Assembly (NCBI GenBank): GCA_900543205.1
Contig: UQQM01000037.1
Location: 1 to 16,473, forward strand
Length of the DNA stretch: 16,473 nt
Reading direction: 5' to 3'
Origin: an uncultured Bacteroides sp.
GTDB lineage: Bacteria > Bacteroidota > Bacteroidia > Bacteroidales > UBA932
Below, piece after piece: positions 6,429 to 14,177 of the stretch. Numbering within the stretch: the first letter of the stretch is position 1; each line of letters begins with the position of its first letter. The position numbers and the translations under genes were made by a program. The notes beneath the pieces were generated by a model. That model was given only the letters and a program-made list of their open reading frames with translations, had not been told where the DNA came from and searched no databases.

Positions 6429-8234
6429 TCAATCCTCATTGTCGCTATTTCTCTTTCTCGCAAGCGGATCGAGCAGAATTTTTCGTATTCTCATGAAATG
6501 AGGGGTCACTTCCACGAGTTCGTCCTCCTGTATATACTCCAGAGCCTCCTCAAGCGAGAACTTGATTGCCGGAGGCAGGACTATCTTGTCGTCCGAGCCG
6601 GCGGCGCGCACGTTGGTCAGCTTCTTGGTCTTGCAGATGTTGATGTTCAGGTCCCTCTCGCGGGTATGCTCGCCGACCACCTGCCCGGCATATATCTCCT
6701 CTCCAGGCTCCACGAAGAAGCGTCCCCTGTCGAGGAGCTTGTTGATCGAATATGCTATCGCGGTGCCGGTCTCTATGGAGACGAGGGAGCCGTTGGTACG
6801 GCGCTCTATGTCACCCTTGTAGGGCTGGTATTCCTTGAAGCGGTGGGCCACCACGGCCTCTCCCTGGGTCGCGGTCAGCAGGTTGGAGCGCAGTCCCATG
6901 AGCCCGCGCGTGGGAATCTCGAATTCGAGCAGCGTGCGGTCTCCACGGGGCTCCATCCTGAGCAGTGCGGCCTTGCGGCGGGTGGCGATTTCAATCGCCG
7001 AACCCACGAACTGCTCCGGAACCTCGATGGAGAGGTCCTCGACAGGTTCGCAGCGCTGGCCGCCTATGGTCTTGTCGAGCACCTTGGGCTGGCCTACCTG
7101 AAGCTCGAAGCCTTCGCGGCGCATGGTCTCGATGAGCACCGAAAGATGCAGCACGCCGCGTCCGTAGACGACGAACGAATCAGCGGTGAGTCCGGGCTTC
7201 ACGCGAAGCGCGAGATTCTTCTCAAGCTCCTTCTCCAGACGTTCCTTGATATGGCGGGAGGTCACGTATTTGCCGTCCTTTCCGAAGAAGGGCGAGTTGT
7301 TGATCATGAAGAGCATGCTCATGGTCGGCTCGTCCACGGCTATGGGCGGAAGCGGTTCCGGATTCTCGTAGTCGGCTATCGTGTCGCCTATCTCGAACCC
7401 GTCTATTCCGACGACGGCGCAGATGTCGCCGCAGCCCACCTCGTCGACGTTGGCCTTCCCGAGCCCCTCGAACACCATGAGCTGCTTGATCTTCTGCTTC
7501 TGTATCACGTCGTAGCGCTTGCAGAGGCTGACCTGCTGCCCGGTCTTCAGCGAACCACGGGTGATTCTGCCCACCGCGATGCGTCCCACATAAGGAGAAT
7601 ATTCCAGCGATGAAATCAGCATCTGTGGAGTGCCTTCGGCGACCTCCGGAGCGGGTATGACTTCCAGGATGGTGTCGAGCAGAGGGGTGATGTCCTTCGT
7701 GGGCTTCTTCCAGTCCAGGGACATCCAGCCCTGCTTCGCCGAACCGTATACCGTGGTGAAGTCGAGCTGGTCGTCGTTGGCGTCGAGATTGCACATGAGG
7801 TCGAAAACCTCCTCCTGCACCTCGTCGGGACGGCAGTTCGGCTTGTCGACCTTGTTTATCACCACTATGGGCTTCTTGCCCAGCTGGAGCGCCTTCTGCA
7901 GCACGAAACGGGTCTGCGGCATGCAGCCTTCGAAGGCGTCTACCAGGAGCAGCACTCCGTCGGCCATGTTCAGCACCCTCTCGACCTCTCCGCCGAAATC
8001 GCTGTGCCCCGGAGTGTCGATAATGTTGATTTTCACTCCCTTGTAGGTCACTGAAACGTTCTTGGCCAGAATGGTGATTCCTCTCTCCCTCTCAAGGTCG
8101 TTGCTGTCGAGGATGAGCTGGTTCAGGTTCTCCGGCTGGCGCACGAGATTCGCCTGATATATCATCCTGTCCACGAGCGTAGTCTTGCCGTGATCGACAT
8201 GGGCGATGATTGCAATGTTCCTGATTTCCTGCAT
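6429..8234 (-). CDS. typA: Translational GTPase TypA/BipA
   Basis: TypA is an EF-G-like GTPase that binds ribosomes and assists 50S assembly and stress or low-temperature growth. At 601 residues it has normal length. The G domain shows G1 AHVDHGKTTL (11-20), the switch I motif RERGITI (50-55 region), G3 DTPGH (73-77) and G4 NKVD (127-130). Beta-barrel and EF-G-like domains follow (SSLEYSPYVGRIAVGRI; VEVPEQFVG-type segment; PTRGLMGLRSNLLTATQGEAV), then the TypA-specific C-terminal domain. The ATG at 8234 is 20 nt downstream of a TATCTTTG promoter box. It appears to lead a unit with DUF177, rpmF and tRNA-Arg. Confidence 0.97.
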   Translation of the reverse strand: MQEIRNIAIIAHVDHGKTTLVDRMIYQANLVRQPENLNQLILDSNDLERERGITILAKNVSVTYKGVKINIIDTPGHSDFGGEVERVLNMADGVLLLVDAFEGCMPQTRFVLQKALQLGKKPIVVINKVDKPNCRPDEVQEEVFDLMCNLDANDDQLDFTTVYGSAKQGWMSLDWKKPTKDITPLLDTILEVIPAPEVAEGTPQMLISSLEYSPYVGRIAVGRITRGSLKTGQQVSLCKRYDVIQKQKIKQLMVFEGLGKANVDEVGCGDICAVVGIDGFEIGDTIADYENPEPLPPIAVDEPTMSMLFMINNSPFFGKDGKYVTSRHIKERLEKELEKNLALRVKPGLTADSFVVYGRGVLHLSVLIETMRREGFELQVGQPKVLDKTIGGQRCEPVEDLSIEVPEQFVGSAIEIATRRKAALLRMEPRGDRTLLEFEIPTRGLMGLRSNLLTATQGEAVVAHRFKEYQPYKGDIERRTNGSLVSIETGTAIAYSINKLLDRGRFFVEPGEEIYAGQVVGEHTRERDLNINICKTKKLTNVRAAGSDDKIVLPPAIKFSLEEALEYIQEDELVEVTPHFMRIRKILLDPLARKRNSDNED

Positions 8235-8254
8235 ACTCTATATGATAAATCTTG

Positions 8255-8262
8255 CAAAGATA
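8255..8262 (-). promoter_or_regulatory. Bacteroidota -7 box upstream of typA
   Basis: On the minus strand the sequence reads TATCTTTG, a perfect TAnnTTTG, ending 20 nt before the typA ATG. No clear TTG appears at the expected -33 distance; the nearest match is TGG. It is back to back with the lipoprotein promoter at 8309-8340, so the gap of 112 nt holds divergent promoters. Confidence 0.65.
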
Positions 8263-8308
8263 GATATTTCTTGCGGAAATCCATAAATTTCGGAGCATCG
8301 CCCACGAA

Positions 8309-8340
8309 TTGTCCTTTGTGTTGCAAAATTGTTATCTTTG
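8309..8340 (+). promoter_or_regulatory. Promoter of the lipoprotein-led operon
   Basis: TTG (8309-8311) and TATCTTTG (8333-8340) are separated by 21 nt and match the Bacteroidota -33/-7 consensus. Transcription would be expected to start about 5-8 nt after the -7 box, that is, at or next to the annotated ATG at 8347. The transcript would then be leaderless, or translation may begin at the second ATG (8362). Confidence 0.72.
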
Positions 8341-8346
8341 TGAGTT

Positions 8347-9624
8347 ATGCAGCGTTTACGCATGATACTGGCGGCCATTTCGGTCTGCGTCCTCGCCTCC
8401 TGCGGAGGAGCGGACGGGGGAACGCAGCCCGGAGCACCCGAAGAAGTTCTGGCGCTCCTGAAGACCGTGCCGTCCGACGCCCTCGCGCTGTCGCTGCGGA
8501 ATTCGTCTTCCGAGGCATGCGCCCTGCTGGATTCTTCGGCGGTCATGCATGCGCTGGATTGCGGCAGGCTGGCCGACTCCCCCGCCGTCATCTCCTGGAG
8601 CTTCGACGGAGAGCTATCCCCGGTGCTCGCAATCGACGCGGGAAGGTCGCAGGCTGACCGGACGGCCGCCTCGGAACTGCGTTCGGGCGCCGACAGCCTG
8701 GGGCTGCACAGCTGCCTGTACGCCGCCGACAGCCTGGTGGGAAGGCATGCGATTCTCGTAATCAGCCCCTCGGACGCATTGCTCGCCGCAGTCGACCGGC
8801 ACGTGAAGGCAGGACGTTCAATCCTGGACGCCGAAGGGTTCCCGGCCGCCCTCGCCTCCGTGGGCAATTCGAAGGATTTCACCGTTATGCGCAACAGCGG
8901 CGCTCAAAGGCTGCTGCCGCGCGGTTTCCTCGACGGCATATATACGCAGAGCGGCGCCGCGCGTTTCCTGCGCACCGTCGCCGACTGGGTGGCGGTTCAT
9001 CCCGAAGCCGGCGGATACAGGATAGACGCGGTACGCGGCGACTCGCCCTCATATTTCACGAACATTCTGGAGAGCCTGCCGTATTCCGACAGCCGTCTCG
9101 GGGAGATTCTGCCGGCGGACACGGAGTTCGCCCTCTCCCTTCCGGCGCCCGTACCCGAATTCCGCGAAGCCTACGAGAGGTTCACGGACGCTTCGGTCAG
9201 GAGCACCGAATATCTGAGGCGCATCGACGCATTGGAGGAGCTTTCCGGCAAGAATCCGCTCGACTGGGAGAAGGAGAACGGAATATGCGAGGTCGGACTC
9301 ATTGTCCGGGACGGGGCCAGGATAGCGGCTGTCAGACCCGGGCATGCACCCGTGGACGCGGCTCCCTCGGAGAATCCCTTCCGGGGCTTCATCAGCGCCC
9401 TCTACGGTTCGGCATTCTCGCCCGATGACGACGGCTCCGTGGCCTCATACGCCGGTTGGCTGCTCTTCGGAAGCCCCGATGAGCTGGAAGGCTTCATCGC
9501 CGCAGGACTTCAACCCATGGAAAGCAATTGGCCTGTGAAAGGCTGTCACATAGTAATGTACAAATCCGGCATGATACTCTGCTGGAACAAAAAAGGAATC
9601 AATTTATGGAGTTCACATCAGTAA
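8347..9624 (+). CDS. Predicted lipoprotein of unknown function, possibly DUF3352-like
   Basis: The 425-residue product begins with a type II signal peptide: MQRLRMILAAISVCVLASC, with the lipobox LASC and Cys19 as the lipid-modified residue. The mature part starts GGADGG, so it is probably placed in a periplasm-facing or outer membrane leaflet. No catalytic motif is evident. The segment after the signal (VPSDALALSL) and a later LPADTEFALSL echo each other, as in proteins where a VPsDalA-type motif recurs (DUF3352 or DUF4836-type lipoproteins); this is a weak resemblance only. There are no further membrane helices. Its 3' end overlaps the acyl-CoA synthetase start by 19 nt, so the two are probably translationally coupled. 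The start is either ATG 8347 or ATG 8362; both keep the signal peptide. Confidence 0.8.
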   Translation: MQRLRMILAAISVCVLASCGGADGGTQPGAPEEVLALLKTVPSDALALSLRNSSSEACALLDSSAVMHALDCGRLADSPAVISWSFDGELSPVLAIDAGRSQADRTAASELRSGADSLGLHSCLYAADSLVGRHAILVISPSDALLAAVDRHVKAGRSILDAEGFPAALASVGNSKDFTVMRNSGAQRLLPRGFLDGIYTQSGAARFLRTVADWVAVHPEAGGYRIDAVRGDSPSYFTNILESLPYSDSRLGEILPADTEFALSLPAPVPEFREAYERFTDASVRSTEYLRRIDALEELSGKNPLDWEKENGICEVGLIVRDGARIAAVRPGHAPVDAAPSENPFRGFISALYGSAFSPDDDGSVASYAGWLLFGSPDELEGFIAAGLQPMESNWPVKGCHIVMYKSGMILCWNKKGINLWSSHQ

Positions 9625-11258
9625 ACAAACTCATCGAGAAGAGCATCAAGGAGCATTGGGAGAATGACGCCCTGTCCAATTACCAGGGAGTCACCCTCAA
9701 GTACAAGGATGTCGCCCAGAGAATCAGGTTTCTGCACATCGCCTTCGAGAAGTGCGGGCTGAAGAAGGGAGACAAGGTGGCCCTCTGTTCCCGCAACCAG
9801 GCCAACTGGGGCGTCTGCTTCCTCGCATCCACCACCTACGGAGCGGTCCCGGTGCCCATCCTGCACGAATTCAAGGCCGAGAGCATCCACTATCTGGTGA
9901 ATCATTCCGAGGCCAAGGTGCTCTTCGTGGACGAAGTCATCTGGGAGGGCCTGTCGGAAAGCGAGATGCCCGGACTGGAGGTCATAGTGCAGATGAACAC
10001 GCTCAAGTTCATCTATGCCAAGAGCCCCGAATTCCAGGAGGTCAGGGACAGGATAACCGAAATCTTCAACGGCATGTACCCGAACGGCTTCTCCAGGGAC
10101 GATGTGGACTACTATGAGGACAGCGCCGACGAGCTCGCGCTGATAAACTACACCTCGGGCACGTCAGGATTCTCCAAGGGCGTCATGGTCCCCTACCGCG
10201 CCCTGTATTCCAACATAATGTTCGCGATCGACGCCGAACCGCAGCTGGACAGCAGCTCCAACGTGGTGGCCATGCTGCCTTCGGCCCACATGTACGGCAT
10301 GATGTTCGAGTTCCTGTTCGAGATGACCATAGGAATGCACGTCCACTTCCTGACCCGCATCCCCAGCCCCAAGATCATCATGCAGGCCTTCGCCGACATA
10401 CACCCCGACGTCATAATCGCCGTGCCGCTCATCATAGAGAAGGTCTACAAGTCCAAGCTCAAGCCCATACTCGACCGCAACAAGCTGTTCTTCAAGCTGC
10501 CCATCATCGACAAGGTGCTCGAGAAGAAAGTCTGCCATGAGCTCGTGAACTCATTCGGAGGCAGGTTCGAGGAAATCATACTCGGAGGCGCCGCCTTCAA
10601 TCCCGAGGTCGAGACCTTCTTCCACAAGATAGGCTTCCCCTACACCGTCGGCTACGGCATGACGGAATGCGCCCCCATCATAACCTACGCACACTGGGAC
10701 AAGGCCAAGCTGCTGTCCTGCGGAAAGGCCGCCCTCAACATGGAGGTGAGAATCGACTCCCCCGACCCCGAGAACGTTCCGGGAGAGGTACAGTGCAGGG
10801 GAGCCAACGTGTTCCTCGGCTATTACAAGAACGAGGAGGCGACCAAGGCGTCCTTCACCGAGGACGGCTGGTTCAGGACGGGCGACATAGGAGTGATAGA
10901 CAGGGACGGCTACCTCTTCCTGCGCGGAAGGTCCAAGTGCATGATACTCGGGGCCAACGGCCAGAACATCTATCCCGAGGAGCTTGAGGCCGTGATCAAC
11001 AACGTGACCTACGTCGTGGAGTCCCTCGTAATCGAGGACAAGGGAGGGCTCACCGCGCTCATCTTCCCCGACTACCATCAGGGCGAGCTCGACGGCCTCG
11101 ACGCCGGCGCACTTGAGAAGAGACTGACCGACTCCCTGCCGGAAATCAACAGGCAGCTTCCCGCATACGCCCAGATCCGCCGCATAGAGTTCATGCCCGA
11201 GGATTTTGAGCGCACCCCCAAGCGCAGCATCAAACGCTATCTCTACCAGAGATCATAA
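9606..11258 (+). CDS. AMP-dependent acyl-CoA synthetase (long-chain fatty-acid-CoA ligase type)
   Basis: This enzyme class activates a carboxylic acid with ATP to an acyl-adenylate and transfers it to CoA. The 550-residue product has the ANL-superfamily motifs in order: the phosphate-binding loop YTSGTSGFSKG at about 182-192, the acyl-binding/A5 motif GYGMTECAP, the ATP-binding aspartate in GWFRTGDIG, and the hinge and C-terminal motif LFLRGRSKCMILGANGQNIYPEELE. The NGQNIYP form is common in FadD-like long-chain ligases and acyl-ACP synthetases, so fatty acids are the likely substrate. I chose ATG 9606, where the conserved N-terminus (EFTSVNKLIEKSIKEHWE) begins and A-rich sequence AAAAAAGGAATC precedes. 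An upstream ATG at 9528 lies deep in the lipoprotein gene. Its stop overlaps the dCMP deaminase start by one base. Confidence 0.9.
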   Translation: MEFTSVNKLIEKSIKEHWENDALSNYQGVTLKYKDVAQRIRFLHIAFEKCGLKKGDKVALCSRNQANWGVCFLASTTYGAVPVPILHEFKAESIHYLVNHSEAKVLFVDEVIWEGLSESEMPGLEVIVQMNTLKFIYAKSPEFQEVRDRITEIFNGMYPNGFSRDDVDYYEDSADELALINYTSGTSGFSKGVMVPYRALYSNIMFAIDAEPQLDSSSNVVAMLPSAHMYGMMFEFLFEMTIGMHVHFLTRIPSPKIIMQAFADIHPDVIIAVPLIIEKVYKSKLKPILDRNKLFFKLPIIDKVLEKKVCHELVNSFGGRFEEIILGGAAFNPEVETFFHKIGFPYTVGYGMTECAPIITYAHWDKAKLLSCGKAALNMEVRIDSPDPENVPGEVQCRGANVFLGYYKNEEATKASFTEDGWFRTGDIGVIDRDGYLFLRGRSKCMILGANGQNIYPEELEAVINNVTYVVESLVIEDKGGLTALIFPDYHQGELDGLDAGALEKRLTDSLPEINRQLPAYAQIRRIEFMPEDFERTPKRSIKRYLYQRS

Positions 11259-11662
11259 TGAACAAGTTCGACGAAAAATACATAGCGATGGCCCAGATCT
11301 GGGCCGGCAACTCCTACTGCAAGCGCAGACAGGTGGGCGCGCTGATCGTCAAGGACAAGATGATAATCTCCGACGGCTACAACGGCACGCCGTCGGGGTT
11401 CGAGAACATCTGCGAGGACGAGAACGGCGTCACCAAGCCCTACGTGCTCCATGCGGAGGCCAACGCGATTACAAAGGTCGCCAAATCGGGCAACAGCTCC
11501 GAAGGGGCCACCCTCTACGTGACCGCAGCCCCGTGCATCGAGTGCTCGAAGCTGATCATCCAGGCCGGCATCAGGAGGGTCGTCTACAGGGATGAGTACC
11601 GCCTCACGGACGGAGTGGACCTTCTCCGCAAGGCGGGTATCGAAGTTGAAAAGGTAGATTAG
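11258..11662 (+). CDS. dCMP deaminase / ComEB-family deaminase
   Basis: This zinc enzyme deaminates dCMP to dUMP, supplying the precursor of dTMP. The 134-residue protein has the family's zinc site: HAE at residues 65-67 (His ligand and catalytic Glu) and PCIEC at 92-96 (two Cys ligands). The N-terminal part (RRQVGALIVKDKMIISDGYNGTPSG) matches dCMP deaminases rather than cytidine deaminases. The ATG shares its A with the TAA of the acyl-CoA synthetase, and the next gene starts immediately after its stop, so coupling on both sides is likely. Confidence 0.92.
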   Translation: MNKFDEKYIAMAQIWAGNSYCKRRQVGALIVKDKMIISDGYNGTPSGFENICEDENGVTKPYVLHAEANAITKVAKSGNSSEGATLYVTAAPCIECSKLIIQAGIRRVVYRDEYRLTDGVDLLRKAGIEVEKVD

Positions 11663-13174
11663 ATGAAAACGAATCTCACGACAGCACTGCTGGGCGTGGC
11701 CATAGGAGCGCTCGCCACCCTGGCTTTCCAGCATTTCGTCGCCCGTCCGAGTGCGCTGGGCCCCGGCTGGCACAAGGTTGAGCTGATTCTCAACAGCATA
11801 GACGAGAACTACGTGGACTCCGTCGACCACAAGAAGGTCACGGACGCGATAGCCTCGGCCGCCCTGTCGGCCCTCGATCCGCATTCCGTCTACATGCTGC
11901 CCCGGACCCTCGAAGCCTCAGAGGAGGACCTCGCCGGCAATTTTGACGGCATAGGCATACAGTTCAACGTGCCCAACGACACGGCTGTCGTCATAGAAGT
12001 GATTCCCGGTGGCCCGTCAGAGAAGATAGGGCTGCAGCCCGGTGACAGGCTGATCAAGGTGGACAGCACCGTCATAGCCGGCGTGCAGTTCCCGCAGGAC
12101 AGCATGGTGCGCAGGATGAAGGGCAAGGCCGGCACCAAGGTGACGGTGACCGTGCAGCGCGATGACGAGACCATCCCCTTCGAAATCACGCGCGGGAAGA
12201 TTCCCACCCACTCCGTGGACGCGGCCTTCATGGTCAACGACACCACCGGCTACATAAGGCTCTCCAAGTTCTCCAGAACCACGGCGCAGGAATTCCTGAT
12301 CGCCGGCACGGGCCTGCTCTCGCAGGGGATGAGCAAGCTGATACTCGACCTGCGCAACAATTCGGGAGGCTTCCTCGACCAGGCCCTTGCGCTATCCAAC
12401 ATGTTCCTTCACGACGGCGACCCCATAGTGTACATGGAAGGACAGCACCGCAGGCGCGAGGACTTCAAGGCCGACGGCAGCGGGCTGTTCCAGGACACGG
12501 CGCTCAGCGTGCTGATCAACGAAGGCACCGCCTCCTCGAGCGAAATCCTCTCGGGGGCGCTCCAGGACAACGGCCGCGCGACCATCGTCGGACGCCGCTC
12601 CTTCGGCAAGGGGCTCGTGCAGGAGCCTTTCTACTTCACCGACGGCTCCGGCATGCGCATCACGGTGGCCCGTTTCTACACCCCTTCCGGCCGCTGCATA
12701 CAGAAGCCCTACACCGAGGATTACGACTACGAAATCCTGAAGCGCTACGACAGCGGCGAGATGGTGAACGCCGACAGCATGAGGGTGGAGGACGGAGGCA
12801 TACTGCCGGACGTGTTCGTGCCCATCGACACCACGCGCGCGGGAGACTTCTATGTGAACTGCAACCGCAAGGCGACCACCATGCGCTTCGCTTCGGAATA
12901 CTTCGACGCCCACAGGCAGGAGCTTCTGGACATTGACGACTACGATACGCTGCTCGACTACCTCGACGGGGCCGGGTTGGAGAGGCTCTTCCTGGACTTC
13001 GCCCGCAGGGAGGACGGACTGGCGCCTTCAGCCGGGGAATGGAACTCGGACAGGCAGTACATAATGACCCAGGTGTACGCCCTGGTAGGCCGCTACTCCA
13101 AGCTCGGGGACAACGCCTACTACCACCTGTTCCTGCAGACTGACGACAGTTTCAAGGCAGCGGAGAAAATCTGA
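11663..13174 (+). CDS. S41-family C-terminal processing protease (CtpA/Prc type)
   Basis: CTP proteases cleave periplasmic substrates from the C-terminus. The 503-residue product starts with a membrane anchor or signal at about 4-26 (LTTALLGVAIGALATLAFQHF). A PDZ domain (about 90-165, with VVIEVIPGGPSEKIGLQPGDRL region) follows for substrate binding, then the S41 core. Ser291 in GTASSSE and Lys316 in RSFGKG are 25 residues apart, the spacing of the Ser-Lys dyad in known members. DLRNNSGGFLDQA is the conserved core strand. A C-terminal region of about 130 residues lies beyond the core. It begins on the base after the dCMP deaminase stop. Active-site and anchor features are intact, so it is probably functional at the periplasmic face of the inner membrane. 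Confidence 0.93.
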   Translation: MKTNLTTALLGVAIGALATLAFQHFVARPSALGPGWHKVELILNSIDENYVDSVDHKKVTDAIASAALSALDPHSVYMLPRTLEASEEDLAGNFDGIGIQFNVPNDTAVVIEVIPGGPSEKIGLQPGDRLIKVDSTVIAGVQFPQDSMVRRMKGKAGTKVTVTVQRDDETIPFEITRGKIPTHSVDAAFMVNDTTGYIRLSKFSRTTAQEFLIAGTGLLSQGMSKLILDLRNNSGGFLDQALALSNMFLHDGDPIVYMEGQHRRREDFKADGSGLFQDTALSVLINEGTASSSEILSGALQDNGRATIVGRRSFGKGLVQEPFYFTDGSGMRITVARFYTPSGRCIQKPYTEDYDYEILKRYDSGEMVNADSMRVEDGGILPDVFVPIDTTRAGDFYVNCNRKATTMRFASEYFDAHRQELLDIDDYDTLLDYLDGAGLERLFLDFARREDGLAPSAGEWNSDRQYIMTQVYALVGRYSKLGDNAYYHLFLQTDDSFKAAEKI

Positions 13175-13199
13175 GCGCAACGATAAAATCCTGACACAC

Positions 13200-13643
13200 A
13201 TGCTACAGAAAGGTACCAAGGCTCCGGATTTCGCCGGATACGACGAAAACGGAAACATCGTGAGACTCGCCGACTTCGCCGGAAAGAAGCTCGTGCTTTA
13301 CTTCTACCCCAAGGACAGCACTCCGGGCTGCACCGCAGAGGCCTGTGACCTCAGGGACAACTACGAAAAGTTCCTTGCCGCCGGATATGCGGTGCTGGGA
13401 GTCAGCAAGGACTCGCAGTCATCGCACCGGAAATTCATCGAGAAATACTCCCTTCCCTTCCACCTGATATCCGACCCCGAGTGCGTCATGCTCAAGGCCT
13501 ACGAAGCCTGGGGGCCCAAGAAGTTCATGGGCAGGGAGACCGTGGGCACCCTGCGCACCACCTACGTGATCGGTGAAGACGGCACCATCCTCGACGCTAT
13601 CGGGAAGGTGGACACGAAGAACCACAGCAGCCAGATACTTTAG
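13200..13643 (+). CDS. bcp: Thioredoxin-dependent peroxiredoxin Bcp/PrxQ
   Basis: Bcp reduces hydrogen peroxide and organic hydroperoxides using thioredoxin. The 147-residue product has the classic motif YPKDSTPGCTAEACDL, with Cys44 as the peroxidatic and Cys49 as the resolving cysteine, which marks the atypical two-Cys PrxQ type. KGTKAPDF at the start and GRETVGTLRTTYVIGEDG near the end also match. It follows the protease after 25 nt in AT-richer sequence and is the last gene of the plus-strand unit. It converges on the GNAT gene with a 17-nt gap in which I see no clear terminator. Confidence 0.95.
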   Translation: MLQKGTKAPDFAGYDENGNIVRLADFAGKKLVLYFYPKDSTPGCTAEACDLRDNYEKFLAAGYAVLGVSKDSQSSHRKFIEKYSLPFHLISDPECVMLKAYEAWGPKKFMGRETVGTLRTTYVIGEDGTILDAIGKVDTKNHSSQIL

Positions 13644-13660
13644 GCCTCCTGCGGTCAGGT

Positions 13661-14170
13661 TCAGTCTCCGCACTTCTGGTATGCGATGCGCGGAGAACCG
13701 TCATCGGTGTAGATTATCCCGCATCTGACGAAGCCCGCACCTTCCAGCAGGCGCTGCATCACCGCGTTGTCGGCATGGGTGTCGGCGCGCAGGTTATGCA
13801 TGCGCTCCCAGCACCATCCGAAGCAGGCCTTGGCGACTCCGCCGGCCCTGCCGTCCGAGGCAAGCCTGTGTATGGTGCCGTAGGGGCCGGGACGCAGCCA
13901 GGCTCCCCTTTCTATCAGCCGGTAAGTAGGGTCCTCCCCTATTATGAAGCAGAAGGTTCCGACGGGCTCCCCGTCCGAGGTCTCGCATACGAAGCAGTGC
14001 CCGGCATGTATTTCCGCCCGTATCAGCTCCTCCGACGGATAGCCTCCCTCCCACTGGTGCATATTGCCGGTGCTCCGCATGAACCTGCGTGCGGAATCGA
14101 AGATCCGCATCAGTCCTCCGAGGTCCTCCAGCCCCGCAGGACGGATTCTGATGTCAGTTTTCGCCGTCAT
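13661..14170 (-). CDS. GNAT-family N-acetyltransferase
   Basis: The 169-residue protein begins TDIRIRPAGLEDLGGLMRIFDSARRFMRSTGN, the typical first strand and helices of GNAT proteins. The acetyl-CoA loop region is less typical (DGRAGGVAKACFGWCWER), followed by the LRADTHADNAVMQRLLEGAGFVRCGII segment that forms the conserved C-terminal part of the fold. The combination of MRSTGN-x-HQWEGGYPS near the N-terminus is a pattern I associate with a common Bacteroidales GNAT group; its substrate is unknown. It begins 7 nt after the end of the DMT transporter gene on the same strand, so they probably form one operon. Confidence 0.87.
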   Translation of the reverse strand: MTAKTDIRIRPAGLEDLGGLMRIFDSARRFMRSTGNMHQWEGGYPSEELIRAEIHAGHCFVCETSDGEPVGTFCFIIGEDPTYRLIERGAWLRPGPYGTIHRLASDGRAGGVAKACFGWCWERMHNLRADTHADNAVMQRLLEGAGFVRCGIIYTDDGSPRIAYQKCGD

Positions 14171-14177
14171 GGCGGGA

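Noticed and set aside
6258..7613. 451-codon plus-strand open frame opposite typA and part of DUF177
   Set aside because: It is antisense to conserved typA; the product is rich in His, Leu and Val with no family resemblance. The openness follows from codon bias.
9528..9605. 26-codon upstream extension of the acyl-CoA synthetase
   Set aside because: It lies inside the lipoprotein gene in another frame and is unlike the family; the conserved N-terminus begins at ATG 9606.
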